Of a stretch of DNA of 64,000 nt, positions 45,025 to 55,952 are shown one piece after another. Under the pieces are notes generated by a model, which was given only the letters and a program-made list of their open reading frames with translations, was not told the origin of the DNA and did not search any database. Position numbers and translations under genes: made by a program. The first letter of the stretch is position 1, and each line of letters begins with the position of its first letter. This DNA comes from Bombyx mori (lineage: Eukaryota > Arthropoda > Insecta > Lepidoptera > Bombycidae): the NCBI RefSeq assembly GCF_030269925.1, contig NC_085120.1, positions 11,063,501 through 11,127,500 of the forward strand. Reading direction: 5' to 3'.

Positions 45025-46467
45025 TTATCACTATAATGTTAATTATGTTTTGGTGAGTGACTAAGAATACATTCTTTCTCTCTCCCTCTTTCTCCTTCTC
45101 ACTAACATTACATCTTATTTTCAAAGTTTTTTTTTAGATTTCCAACATAAGGTAAATACGCATTAGCATATATCCAATTTCTTACCGACAGATCTTAGTA
45201 TTTAGCATTATAGTATAGATGAGTATTTTTACGTAAGAAGGAAAGAAATTTTACTCCAGAAATAAACAATAACATATTGTGTAACAAATTTAAAAAAGTT
45301 GTTGTTTGTTCCCCAAATACAGAGTCGATTTTGTATTTTATTTTTTATTGCGTAGACTGGTGAACAAGCTTACCGCCCACCTGACATAAGTGGATCTCAT
45401 GAATGTCGGCACGCACTTCGATTGATACTAGTCAATACAACAGCCTTCAAACAACAAATATTGGTTCTATTCTAAAGCGACCAACACAAAAGCTAACCAC
45501 TAAACCTAGTTTCTTGGAAAAATGTAATATTCATGTACATTACATAGTTCAGGTATCCTTCTAACTATTCGGAATGGCGGTCGTAAATCAAATCCCGTTG
45601 AAAGTGGAATATTGCGGGACTGGGGGCCGCTAGCGACCTCGCCAATGGAATGTTTATATGAAAATAATACCATTCTGCCGCCACACTGACGTTCTGTGAT
45701 GAAATAAATCATGTTAGATTTAAAGTTTACTAAACATTTTTTATAAGTCGTAACTCCGCGGAATTGAATGTTACTTTTAATTTATTCATTTAAAATTATT
45801 CTTTTAGATCCTTGGCCCGGCTATGGATCAGGGCGAAGAGAAAAGACACCTCTCCCTCTCCCGTTCCACTGTCTCCTTCTGCGAGACGGTGGACTTGGAT
45901 AAGCCTCTAGCATCGCTTTCACTTCTTTCGCTTCGCTTCAGGTGATCCGACCGCTGTTTCGCTTCGAGTGGTTCCGATTACTGACTGACTGCGTGCCATC
46001 TCTGCAACGTTTTTATAGTCGAGACGAAATTCCGAAGATCCGTCGAGAATATTCCACAAAAGTCTAGTATTGTGTGTTTCCGCTATCTGGCAATAGATAG
46101 CGTTGTACTTCTCGAGCGTTCTAGATGCTACTAGATCCTTCGATATTCCTTCGACTATTCGGCGATAGATGGCGTTACTCTTACCCCCGTAATAATAGCT
46201 ATCAAAAAACCGAACAAAAATCCTACGAGAGAGTCCGACATTGCTTGAGCACAAATTAAAACGTTCCGTTGAATCCAATCTGAATAATAAAAATACGTGC
46301 AGAATTGTTCGGAAGTTTATGCAGGATGACAATTCCCAAGGTGAACTCTACTTAGGCCCGTGGTTTGTTCCATTAATTACCGAATCTTTAGACAAAAAGA
46401 AACTGTTCCATTCTAATAATAATATAATTGAGAACAAATCACGCACGCTAATCCGGCCCCAATTTAG
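45025..46467. other. Mostly unrecognised DNA
   Basis: 45340-45410 is a diverged Bm1-type end. 45800-46240 is GC-richer, with a 137-codon minus-strand frame (45919-46332) lacking recognised domains. It may be a piece of an LTR element but I cannot support that. Confidence 0.4.
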
Positions 46468-46893
46468 GATTTTTTTTTATTTTTTTTTATTGCTTAGATG
46501 GGTGGACGAGCTCACAGTCCACCTGATGTTAAGTGGTTACTGGAGCCCATAGACATCCACAACGTAAATGCGCCACCCACCTTGAGATATAAGTTCTAAG
46601 GTCTCAAGTATAGTTACAACGGCTGCCCCACCCTTCAAACCGAAACGCATTACTGCTTCACGGCAGAAATAGGCAGGGTGGTGGAGGTCCTACCACCAGT
46701 AATTACGCAAATTATAATTTTGCGAGTTTCATTTTTATTACACGATATTATTTCTTCACCGTGGAAATCAATCGTGAACATTTGTTGAGTACGTATTTTC
46801 ATTAGAAAAATTGGTACCCGCCTGAGATTCGAACACCGGTGCCTCGCTCAACACAAATGCACTGGACGTCTTATCCGAGGCCACGACGACTTC
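46468..46893 (-). mobile_element. Bm1 SINE, full length
   Basis: Minus strand from the head gaagtcgtcgtggcctcgga (46893) to the poly-A end near 46468. About 25 bases around the gtgagtccgcacgg block are missing. Confidence 0.92.
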
Positions 46894-46957
46894 ATCGATT
46901 CGCTGTGTTATGGGTACTAGAGACTGACATACATACTTATATACGTTTAAGTATATA

Positions 46958-47896
46958 AGGGTGATTTTTTAGCTATTTTCTTTTTGGCAACACTGATTTT
47001 GACAGCTCACGCATGTTTCGTGTTTTGTGTTACGGTCAAACATCTTCAGTTTTGTATATAATTTAACCATAAATCGTCTTACAAACGAACAACGCTTACA
47101 ATTTATTAAATTTTATTACCAAACGCGTGCTCTGTTAAGAAAGTTCATCGCACGCTTCTTCCATTTTATGGTCAGTTTAATCGACCCACTGAAGCGGCTA
47201 TTCGGGCTACTGTGACTAAATTTCGCATCAAATTTACATTGCTGGACATTAAACCACCATCGAGCTTACGTACAGTGCGAACTGAAGAAAATACCGCAGC
47301 TGTATCGGGCCAGTGTTAGTGATGACTATCAATTATCGATTCAGCGACGTTCGCAGCAATTGGGCCTCTGTTACTCAACAACGTGGAAAATGTTGTGAAA
47401 GGATTTAGGTGTGAAGCCTTTCAAAATACAGCTGGTGCAAGAATTGAAGCCGAAAGACCTGCCACAACGCAGAATTTTTGGTGAATGGGCTCTTGAAAAG
47501 TTGACGGAAGATCTACTTTTTTATTTCACGTTTAGGACCAGTCAATTGGTCGCCTAGATCGTGCGATTTAACGCCTTTAGTTATTTTTTTGTGGGTCTAT
47601 GTTAAGGCTCATCTCTATGCTGACAAGCTCGCTTCGATTGACGCATTGGAAGACAACATTGAAGCATTTATTCGTGAGATATTGGCCGAAATGTTAGAAA
47701 GAGTATGCCAAAATTGGACTAAGCGGATGGACCATTTGAGGCGCAGCCGTGGTCAACATTTGCATGAAATAATCTTCAAACATTAAATTATATGGATCGT
47801 ACTATCGATTCAAATAAAGATTTCATGCATTCATTCATTTCTGAATTTTATATGTTTTTTTTTAAATAATTTCCTGTAGCTATTAAAAAATCCCCC
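46958..47896 (+). mobile_element. Tc1/mariner-type element, internally deleted
   Basis: Termini agggtgattttttagctatt and, at the right, agctattaaaaaatccccc form an imperfect inverted repeat. TA dinucleotides lie outside the left end. It contains a transposase remnant with the centre missing. Confidence 0.7.
47013..47786 (+). pseudogene. Tc1/mariner-type transposase remnant
   Basis: Broken frames from MFRVLCYGQTS through pieces such as NEQRLQFIKFYYQ (first helix-turn-helix region), SIQRRSQQLGL and DLGVKPFKIQLVQELKPKDL (second DNA-binding region). The intact end DALEDNIEAFIREILAEMLE runs to HEIIFKH and TAA at 47784. The catalytic centre is absent: sequence jumps from the ...LEKLTEDLLF segment straight to the third-Asp region, which reads DLTPLVIFL instead of DLTPLDYFL. 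Usual members are about 340 residues. The element cannot encode an active enzyme. Confidence 0.8.
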
Positions 47897-47914
47897 ATTA
47901 CATATATAGATAAT

Positions 47915-48008
47915 AAACAGCCAAAGAACAAAAAAAACCTGTTCATCACCCAAAGTTCGTCCGACGCTTGGCGCAACAGTCGTTGGCGTTAACTGCAACG
48001 CCGAGTAA
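47915..48008 (-). mobile_element. Second-family SINE, tRNA-head fragment
   Basis: caaagaacaaaaaaaacctg then ttggcgttaactgcaacgcc matches the head-proximal part of the 22140 element. The B-box region is missing. Confidence 0.55.
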
Positions 48009-48015
48009 ATCAATG

Positions 48016-48182
48016 TGCTTAGTGCGAGTTTTTTAACGTTTTCGATAGCGTAAAAGTTAACCTAATTTTGTATGCAGTTGGAACAGCGCCCCTAGCGGCA
48101 AACGTAGGAAAACGATCCCATTCTATACAAATTTGAGCTAACTTTTACGCTATCGAGAACGTTAAAAAACTCACACTAAGCA
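48016..48182. mobile_element. Hairpin MITE (family H1), intact copy
   Basis: tgcttagtgcgagtttttta to the inverted end ttaaaaaactcacactaagc then a. 167 bp, with a centre gcgcccctagcggcaaacgt identical to the 27624 copy. Confidence 0.82.
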
Positions 48183-48571
48183 AAATGAACTCACGAATTA
48201 TATTGAAATATCCTGTCGATGCCTTAATTATTCTACCGACAAGAGCTGTTCGTTCCTATACATATCAACAGATGTATCACAACGATCCGATGCTCAATCG
48301 ACGGGCGAACTAATATGATGACGTAATGTCGTCACGTGCCGTCGTGTGTTACGTAAATTGAAACGATAAATCGTATTGACGTGCGACAATCCGGCACCGA
48401 AGCTACCAAATGAAGCTTTAAAATCAAACTGCGTACAGATTGCGCGTGAAATACTGCCGCAGTTATGTTTAGGGAATACTATTAAAGATACACGTCGGGA
48501 TCGGACGATGTAAATTATTTAGTTGTGCAGCTATTGTTACTTTGGATATCAGTTTAATGACGTTTGCGTTA
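48183..48571. other. Unrecognised DNA
   Basis: No supported feature. Confidence 0.45.
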
Positions 48572-48953
48572 TATCTATATATTAAGACGTGAAGTAAAAA
48601 CTTTGTATCCCTTTTTACGAAAATTGCGCGGACGGAGGAGTATGAAATTTTCCACACTTATAGAGAATATAGAGAAGAAGTGCACGATGCTTGTATTTTT
48701 TTAAAATAATGCATAAAAGATACATTAAATCAATAAAGAAAACATTACACACACTACATACCGTGTATTTGACGCACACACGCATGCATACTATTTATTG
48801 TCAAACTTTTGTTCTTGACGTCTGTGGTCAAATTGTGTAGTCTTGGCGAAATTTGTGATTAAAGAAGTATAAAATAGAATCATAATAGTGTACAAACATA
48901 CAATTCCAATTAATTATAGTCGAATTTCGACTACTACGGGACCTCTAGTGAAT
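48572..48953 (-). repeat. Family G repeat, copy 2 (inverted)
   Basis: Inverse complement of 26043-26448, ending ctactacgggacctctagtg. Differences are modest and scattered. Confidence 0.7.
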
Positions 48954-49372
48954 ATAGATATACGCACAAATAATGACATATTTGACGTTAGTAAAGTTGG
49001 CCAAAATCTGTTGTTTTTGTTTGTTCGTGTGATTTTTAAGTATTTATAATAAATCATTTAAGGACTCGCCGATATCTAATCTTGAATAACAATTAAAAAG
49101 AACAATGGATATAAACAATTGACCACAATATTTTAAACACAGGTCTGGGTGTGTTTGCAAATAAATCATTTGGGATGAATTAAAATGGCGGTCGCGTGAG
49201 TTCGGTTGTCTATTGTTCGTGACATTTAGATTATCGTGAGCGAATTGACAACGGGGTTCGATTTTATTAAACACAAAAATAACTAATGTGGAACTTTTAT
49301 TCGTAATATAAAAAAACCAAAGAGCTGGACAACGTGTACAACATTTGTATCTAATTTTATATTAGTTATATT
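48954..49372. other. Unrecognised AT-rich DNA
   Basis: No supported feature. Confidence 0.45.
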
Positions 49373-49812
49373 TGACGTCGTCGTGGCTTAAGGGATAAGA
49401 CGTCCGGTGCATTCGTGTTGAGCGATGCACCGGTGTTCGAATCCCAGGCGGGTACCAATTTTTCTAATGAAATACGTACTCAACAAATGCTCACGATTGA
49501 CTTTCGCGGTGAAGGTGAACAGCATCGTGTAATAAAAATCAAACCCGCAAAATTGTAATTTGCGCAATTACTGGTAGTAGGACCTCTTGTGAGTCCGCGC
49601 GGGTAGGTACCACCACCCTGTCTATTTCTGCCGTGAAGCAGTAATGCGTTTCCGTTTGAAGGGTGGGGCAGCCGTTGTAACTATACTTGAGACCTTAGAA
49701 CTTATATCTCAAAGTAGGTGGCGCATTTACGTCGTAGATGTCTATGGGCTCCAGTAACCACTTAACACCAGGTTGGCTGTAAACTCGTCCAACCCGTCTA
49801 AGCAATAAAAAA
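49373..49812 (+). mobile_element. Bm1 SINE, full length
   Basis: Head gacgtcgtcgtggcttaagg, B box gttcgaatcccaggcggg, complete body, end gtctaagcaataaaaaaata. Confidence 0.93.
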
Positions 49813-50239
49813 ATATACCTATTAATTATCAGTTATAGAAAATTTGTTAGTGCCGTCTCCTATATTAACACTTGTGTTATAGACTCATTTAGTTTGATGG
49901 AAATTCGGCGTATACGTACCTTGGCGTGTAATACGACCACATTAGTTTAAACATTCGTCCATATTCCGTGAAAATATATTTTTCTAACACGCGAATCGCT
50001 TCCATATCTTTGTTTTAATTATGTTTTCGTTCACAAAAGAAAAAAGAAGACAAGGCGGCGAGTTATGTAGCCATAATCAGCCTGTTACACAATAGGGCTT
50101 TGTAACCAGATAACGCTCACAATATCATTGCTGAATTTGGTAATTAGGTTTAAATAGCATGTATAATATTTATTGTATTCAATAACAAGAAATAGAATAA
50201 GGTTAATCCCTTGCTTGTAATTTGGTATATATTTCTTTC
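49813..50239. other. Unrecognised DNA
   Basis: No supported feature. Confidence 0.45.
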
Positions 50240-50505
50240 TTTTTTTTTTCCTACCTGTGCTGATAGCCTTGAGAGGGTATTTCAGCTTCGCCCTAACGTT
50301 TGTAGGTGAGCTCGCGGGGCTCAACCGGAGAGTTGCTAACACTGACCCTAGCAAGAGCAGTGCTTCGCAGAATCTACCACCGGATCGGAAACGCGACCCA
50401 CTGAGAAGATCCGGCGAGAAACTCAGTGGGCTGTGTCTATGGGTTAGTTCGCTCGTCGAGCCCTTCGTCGCAAGCGACGGGTTCGACGAGGACGGTGACC
50501 GTGGT
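50240..50505 (-). repeat. Family B repeat, long copy
   Basis: Minus strand: poly-T then cctacctgtgctgatagcct, gtgcttcgcagaatctacca, gagaaactcagtgggctgtg and gtcgcaagcgacgggttcga. Confidence 0.7.
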
Positions 50506-50549
50506 ATATAAGCATATGGTCTTTATGAATAAAACAGTGGACGCAATTG

Positions 50550-50870
50550 CTATCCGGTAGTAGATTCATTCGCGAAGCAGTTGTTCTTGAGTTGTTAGGT
50601 CTCCTTCGGAGGCGCTCGGGCAGCTGTTAGCAAATCCCACCCCTTCTGGCTGAGCCTTTGCTCGCCCACCTGTCCTGGTGAAACTGGAAAGACCTCCGGG
50701 CCACCAGTAATATTAAAAAAAAAAAAAAACAAACAGTGGAAGCACTCGGGTAGTTGATAGCAAATCCCACCCCTCCTGGCTGAGCCTTTGCTCGCTCACC
50801 TGGCCTAGTAAAACTGGAAAGGCCTCCGGGCCACCAGTAATGTATCAATCATAAATTAAAAAAAGAATAA
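50550..50870 (+). repeat. Family C repeats, two in tandem
   Basis: The first copy begins at a variant B core (ggtagtagattcattcgcga) and runs to ccgggccaccagtaatatta plus a long A-run. A second partial copy begins cagtggaagcactcgggtag and ends gccaccagtaatgtatcaat. Two successive insertions or a duplication. Confidence 0.65.
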
Positions 50871-51072
50871 AATAGTCCTCAACCATCCTCTGCCTTGAAC
50901 GGTAGCTCTGTCGTTTCTGTTTTAAAAAGCATGTTGCAATACCCCGCATCATAACTCGGCGTTTCTTATTTTTATCTTCTTTGAAATCTCGTTAACAATT
51001 TTACATACATTCTAATTCATCCCGAATAATAATCTGGTTGTTACAAAAATCCCAAGTCAACTAAATATAATA

Positions 51073-51360
51073 GACTAGCTGACCCGGCAGACTTCGTAGT
51101 GCCTCAATCGATAAATAAAAAATCTATACTTTTGTATAAAATAAACTTAAAACAAACAAGAGGAATCCGTCCGACGGTGGATACATCAAAGGAAAAACAA
51201 AATTGTTATTTTTAATTAATTCTGAGCATTTTCATAATTGTCTACCTATTAAACCTTCTCTGGACTTCCACAAATAATTCAAGACCAAAATTAGCCAAAT
51301 CGGTCTAGCCGTTCTCGAGTTTTAGCGAGACTAACGAACACCAATTCATTTTTATATATA
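51073..51360 (+). repeat. RTE-like repeat, target of the maT insertion
   Basis: It begins tagctgacccggcagacttc and runs to gtctagccgttctcgagttt and ttcatttttatatata. Its TA-rich tail continues after the maT element as tatagataatg (52669+). Confidence 0.6.
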
Positions 51361-52668
51361 CCTAGTCAGGTCATAAGTATTGTCACACAGTAAAAACTTT
51401 TCTTTTAGAATGCTGGCCACAAAAAAGTTTATTGAATTCGAATTTCGAAGTGATCATGAAAATAAAAAATGTATACTTTTAGAATATTACTCATTTTTAA
51501 ATATGGAGTGGACGCTTGAAGAAGACCGTGTTGCAGTTATTGCGTTGCATCGTTGCGGTTACGCGCCAATTCAAATTTTTAACATACTGAAAAATTTTAA
51601 TATAACCAAAAGATTCGTTTATCGTACCAACAAACGATACAATGAAGACTCTAGTGTAGGTCACAGGTCAAGAAGTGGTCGCCCTCGGTCTGTTAGGACT
51701 CCAGCAGTGAAAAAAGCTGTGAAGGCGCGAATTCAACGAAATCCCAAACGTAAGCAGAAACTGTTGGCCCTTCAGATGGGGTTAAGCAGAACCACGGTGA
51801 AAAGGGTGTTAAATGAAGACTTAGGGCTTCGGGCATATCGAAGAAAAACAGGACATCGTTTGAATGCTCTTCTAATGGACCTGAGACTGAAGAGATGCCG
51901 CGCTTTGTTGAAGCGGTACGCGGGAAAAAAATATCGGGAAATTCTTTTTTCGGATGAAAAAATTTTTACCGTAGAAGAGAGCTACAACAAACAAAATGAT
52001 AAGGTGTACGCACACAGTAGTGAAGAAGCGAGCAACCGTATTCCGCGTGTCCAACGAGGTCATTTTCCATCCTCGCTCATGGTATGGTTGGGAGTTTCTT
52101 ATTGGGGCTTAACAGAGGTACATTTTTGTGAGAAAGATGTAAAAACGAATGCAGTTGTGTATTAAAATACAGTCCTGACGAACCTTGTGAAACCTGTTTC
52201 TCATACCATGTTCAATAACAGGCACGGGGTATTCCAACAAGATTCGGCGCCAGCTCATAGAGCGAAGAGCACACAAGACTGGCTGGCGGCGCGTGAAATC
52301 GACTTCATCCGGCACGAAGACTGGCCCTCCTCCAGTCCAGATTTGAATCCGTTAGATTACAAGATATGGCAACACTTGGAGGAAAAGGCGTGCTCAAAGC
52401 CTCATCCCAATTTGGAGTCACTCAAGACATCCTTGATTAAGGCAGCCGCCGATATTGACATGGACCTCGTTCGTGCTGCGATAGACGACTGGCCGCGCAG
52501 ATTGAAGGCCTGTATTCAAAATCACGGAGGTCATTTTGAATAAACTTTAGTGTCATAAGAATCTATGTTTTGTTAAGTTCATTTTGGTATATGAATGGTT
52601 ACATAATGTATAAACTTGTTTCAATTATTTTACATTAAACATGTGACAGAATTTATGACCTGACTAGG
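51361..52668 (+). mobile_element. maT transposon copy 1
   Basis: Terminal cctagtcaggtcataagtat and the right end atttatgacctgactagg are inverted repeats. TA lies on both sides (51359-51360, 52669-52670). Length 1,308 bp. Nearly identical to 58640-59948. Confidence 0.9.
51503..52543 (+). pseudogene. maT transposase copy 1, one nonsense codon
   Basis: Same 346-codon frame as the copy at 58780, beginning MEWTLEEDR. Codon 221 (52163-52165) is TAA where the sister copy has CAA (Gln). The frame then continues in phase to the stop at 52541-52543. The first catalytic Asp (FSDEK, residue 151) precedes the stop; the second (QQDSAPAH) and third (NPLDY) lie after it. Spacing between second and third Asp is 37 residues, which is DD37D, the maT signature. 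The upstream in-frame Met at 51380 is not conserved, because copy 2 has one A fewer near 58746, so MEW is the start. Confidence 0.88.
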
Positions 52669-52973
52669 TATATAGATAATGTAAAAGAGGAATGCGAATC
52701 ACACACGGATACAGACAACTTTGCGATTCGTGTCAAAAACCAGAGGCGCGCGAAGAACAGACGGATGCCGAATTTAAGGGAAGAAGCCACTTACATCCTC
52801 ATATTTGTTCTTATTGTAGTTACCCAGCGAGTATCTAAATGAGGCATACCAGAGAAAGATATATCATGTCATTTATAAGCAAACTAGCCGTATTCGCCCG
52901 CGTCGTTGGGCATTTAAAATTAACATTATTATTTATTGTCATTGTTATTAGGGAGTCCAACACTCATATAAAT

Positions 52974-53422
52974 TGTTATCGAGCAACACTTCCGGCCTCA
53001 CATAATAAATTATTTACGAACTTAGGAAATATGTAGAACTTATTATTCTTATAATATAATTAGTAATTTCATAATCAAGTAAATAGTTCATTCATATTTT
53101 CTCTATACTTATAATATTTTATTGGCGCCTTCCGCTTGACAGCTTCCGGCGCAATAAGCCTTAATGTTATTTGTTACATAATTCGATATTATTAAATAAT
53201 AATTGTACGTAAATAATCAGCAGAATAATTAAGATGAACAATGTTTAATATTACCTACTCAGTTTGTATTAAAATAGGTCAAGATGATTGTATAAATACC
53301 GACGGTTAGCATATCTCTGGGGCATTCGTATTCTACCCACCGTAACGTGTACTAAAGAGAATATAATATTTCGTGTGGATGTAAATTGTCTCAATTGTCG
53401 CCGCCACCCTGAGGATCCATTT
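52974..53422 (+). repeat. 5' LTR
   Basis: It starts tgttatcgagcaacacttcc and ends caccctgaggatccattt. It contains tgtataaata (TATA-like) near 53289 and a GC-richer ggcgccttccgcttgacagc patch. By eye it differs from the 3' LTR at one base. Confidence 0.85.
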
Positions 53423-53441
53423 ATACTTCAGAAGCGGGATT

Positions 53442-53882
53442 ATGCCAGGCCCATACATTGACGGATTTGAGACCGCTGAGAAACACAGGCGATACAAAAT
53501 GCGACGTGTCACCCAAACCGATGCGGAGGTTATTCCAATGTTCCGGCCGGATGAAAAATCTAGCAACGTCAAGGGATGGCTGCACAAGATCGACCAGTTG
53601 GATCACGTATATGGATGGGACAACAAAGACTGCCAGTTCATCATGCAGATATGTCTTCGTGGGTCGGCTAGGGATTGTGCGATACACCACCGCAACTATA
53701 CTACACATCCGCGAATGGCTACCACATGGAGAAGAGAAGGTGCTGTTGCTCCAGTTGCAAGAGGGACCGACTTTCAACCAAAGAAATGTTACGCCTGCCG
53801 AAGAGAAGGTCATGAAACAAAGAACTGCAAAGAGCCGCGCTGCGAGGTGTGCCAGCGCCCGGGACACACGTCGGTCAGCTGA
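53442..53882 (+). CDS. LTR element gag protein, 146 residues
   Basis: It starts 19 bases after the 5' LTR. Residues 28-80 (FRPDEKSSNVKGWLHKIDQL then GWDNKDCQFIMQICLRGSAR) resemble the capsid part of Gypsy-type gag. Residues 116-129 form a perfect CX2CX4HX4C zinc knuckle (C116, C119, H124, C129). A second knuckle begins C134, C137, H142, but the position of its last Cys, codon 147, is TGA. The protein is short for a gag and seems to have lost sequence between residues about 85 and 100. It should bind RNA; assembly would need partner proteins. Overlapping frames on both strands are shadows. Confidence 0.75.
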   Translation: MPGPYIDGFETAEKHRRYKMRRVTQTDAEVIPMFRPDEKSSNVKGWLHKIDQLDHVYGWDNKDCQFIMQICLRGSARDCAIHHRNYTTHPRMATTWRREGAVAPVARGTDFQPKKCYACRREGHETKNCKEPRCEVCQRPGHTSVS

Positions 53883-53997
53883 TGGTATGCGGCCAGCTCT
53901 TCACACCCAAAAGTGAGTAATATCTTATTTACAACATACAGCGTATGCATAGATTTGCAAAAAAAAATTAGTGTTAATTAATGGCTCTAGTCTCATT

Positions 53998-54240
53998 GCA
54001 TACATAGACATGGGCAGCAAATTAAATATTCTGTGTGGCATATGCTGATAAGTTAAAAAATTAAAGATTGTCTTCCGTGGTTACAATGAGAGGTTTTGGA
54101 GGCTCATACTCGTCGACCTCTTTAGGAACATCCCCGTGAATGTTCATATAGACAACATTATTGTGGCTTTGTGGAAATAACGAATTACGACATCGCTGAT
54201 ATAGATTTAATAATCGGAGAATCAATGATTAATATCAATA
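53998..54240 (+). pseudogene. Retropepsin-like aspartic protease remnant
   Basis: AYIDMGSKLNIL at 53998-54033 resembles the active-site segment (I-D-S/T-G-S) of a retropepsin with Thr/Ser replaced by Met. IADIDLIIGESMI at about 54192-54230 resembles its C-terminal D-x-I/L-I-G segment. Frames are broken between them. This is the only trace of pol. Confidence 0.5.
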
Positions 54241-54610
54241 TCACAAAATTCTGTTAAATTCTTGGGTAGTAGTGAAACTTTTAATAGTACTCTTAGTGAA
54301 ATAAAATTACAGACAGACTTGTCCGATGTATTTAGGACACAGCTGTATAATATCACAGTAAAGTGCTGCTTTGGTACAAGTTTATCTCAATATTAACACT
54401 AATGAAACATTTTAAAAATAATTAATATCTGAGACAAAATCATTGAATGGAAACATAATTGATTAATAAGCACGCGTGGAAATTATTACTAATAAAAATG
54501 AGTCTACAAAGTAGTATGAACGTTATGATACTTGACCAATCTACTGACTCAGAATTGCAAGTATCTGATAAAACAAAATCAAACTATTTCAGGATAGAGG
54601 CTGCATCAGT
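54241..54610. other. LTR element interior without recognised domain
   Basis: AT-rich. A 61-codon frame runs at 54459-54644 and its end overlaps the array. No polymerase motif seen. Confidence 0.5.
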
Positions 54611-55822
54611 TAACAATAAAAGCTGTGTGATGTACAAACAATAAAAGCTGTGTGATGTACAAAAAATAAAAGCTGTGTTATATACAAACAATAAAAGCTG
54701 TGTGATGTACAAAAAATAAAAGCTGTGTGATGTACAACAAATAAAAGCTGTGTGATGTACAACAAATAAAAGCTGTGTGATGTACAACAAATAAAAGCTG
54801 TGTGATGTACAACAAATAAAAGCTGTGTGATGTACAACAAATAAAAGCTGTGTGATGTACAAAAAATAAAAGCTGTGTGATGTACAACAAATAAAAGCTG
54901 TGATGTACAACAAATAAAAGCTGTGTGATGTACAACAAATAAAAGCTGTGTGATGTACAACAAAAAAAGCTGTGTGATGTACAACAAAAAAAGCTGTGTG
55001 ATGTACAACAAATAAAAGCTGTGTGATGTACAACAAATAAAAGCTGTGTGATGTACAACAAATAAAAGCTGTGTGATGTACAACAAATAAAAGCTGTGTG
55101 ATGTACAACAAATAAAAGCTGTGTGATGTACAACAAATAAAAGCTGTGTGATGTACAACAAATAAAAGCTGTGTGATGTACAACAAATAAAAGCTGTGTG
55201 ATGTACAACAAATAAAAGCTGTGTGATGTACAACAAACAAAAGCTGTGTGATGTACAACAAATAAAAGCTGTGTGATGTACAACAAATAAAAGCTGTGTG
55301 ATGTACAACAAATAAAAGCTGTGTGATGTACAACAAATAAAAGGTGTGTGATGTACAACAAATAAAAGGTGTGTGATGTACAACAAATAAAAGGTGTGTG
55401 ATGTACAACAAATAAAAGCTGTGTGATGTACAACAAATAAAAGCTGTGTGATGTACAACAAATAAAAGCTGTGTGATGTACAACAAATAAAAGCTGTGTG
55501 ATGTACAACAAATAAAAGGTGTATGATGTACAACAAATAAAAGGTGTGTGATGTACAACAAATAAAAGGTGTGTGATGTACAACAAATAAAAGGTGTGTG
55601 TGTGATGTACAACAAATAAAAGGTGTGTGTGTGATGTACAACAAATAAAAGGTGTGTGTGTGATGTACAACAAATAAAAGGTGTGTGATCTATGATAAAT
55701 AAAAGGTGTGTGTGATCTATGATAAATAAAAGGTGTGTGTGATCTATGATAAATAAAAGGTGTGTGTGATCTAAGATAAATAAAAGGTGTGTGTGATCTA
55801 AGATAAATAAAAGGTGTGTCGT
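54611..55822 (+). repeat. 25-bp tandem array (about 48 units)
   Basis: Consensus aacaaataaaagctgtgtga then tgtac. Units in the middle are almost identical. Left units carry aacaat or aaaaat variants. From about 55340 on, many units have aaggt in place of aagct, and the last ones expand to ggtgtgtgtg and change to gatctatgataaat. Each unit contains AATAAA followed by GTGTG. On the minus strand all three frames stay open, because 25 is one more than a multiple of three. Those long frames are not genes. Confidence 0.95.
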
Positions 55823-55952
55823 ATGAATTAGATAATACAAGATATAATTACTGCTTAAACATGTCAATTTCAGGTGCCATACACCAGCGACAAACCAGGC
55901 TCCAATAGCAGCGCTGATCGCCGTGGGACACGGCATACACAGGATGGCCGAA
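55823..55952 (+). other. LTR element 3' interior
   Basis: Contains acatgtcaatttcag (acceptor-like) at 55859-55873, followed by a GC-richer stretch up to the 3' LTR. It may be the end of an ancestral pol or the downstream exon of a spliced product. The purine run aggatggccgaa abuts the LTR at 55952 and may be a weak polypurine tract. Confidence 0.4.

Noticed and set aside
45919..46332. 137-codon minus-strand ORF as a gene or as a second heat-shock promoter
   Set aside because: Only imperfect GAA/TTC spacing and no TATA box. The protein has no recognised domain.
51380..51502. Upstream start for maT transposase copy 1
   Set aside because: The sister copy has a one-base difference that puts this segment out of frame, and it lies partly in the terminal repeat region.
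53458..53916. 152-codon frame and the opposing 148-codon frame over gag
   Set aside because: Shadows of the gag frame that carries the zinc knuckle and capsid motifs.
54611..55822. CRISPR-like regular repeat array
   Set aside because: Units are directly adjacent without unique spacers, and the DNA is from an insect genome.
54584..55936. Three overlapping minus-strand ORFs of 331-450 codons rich in Phe, Tyr, His, Cys
   Set aside because: They are the three frames of the 25-bp tandem array, which has no stop in any minus frame. All three encode the same 25-residue period, so no real protein is implied.
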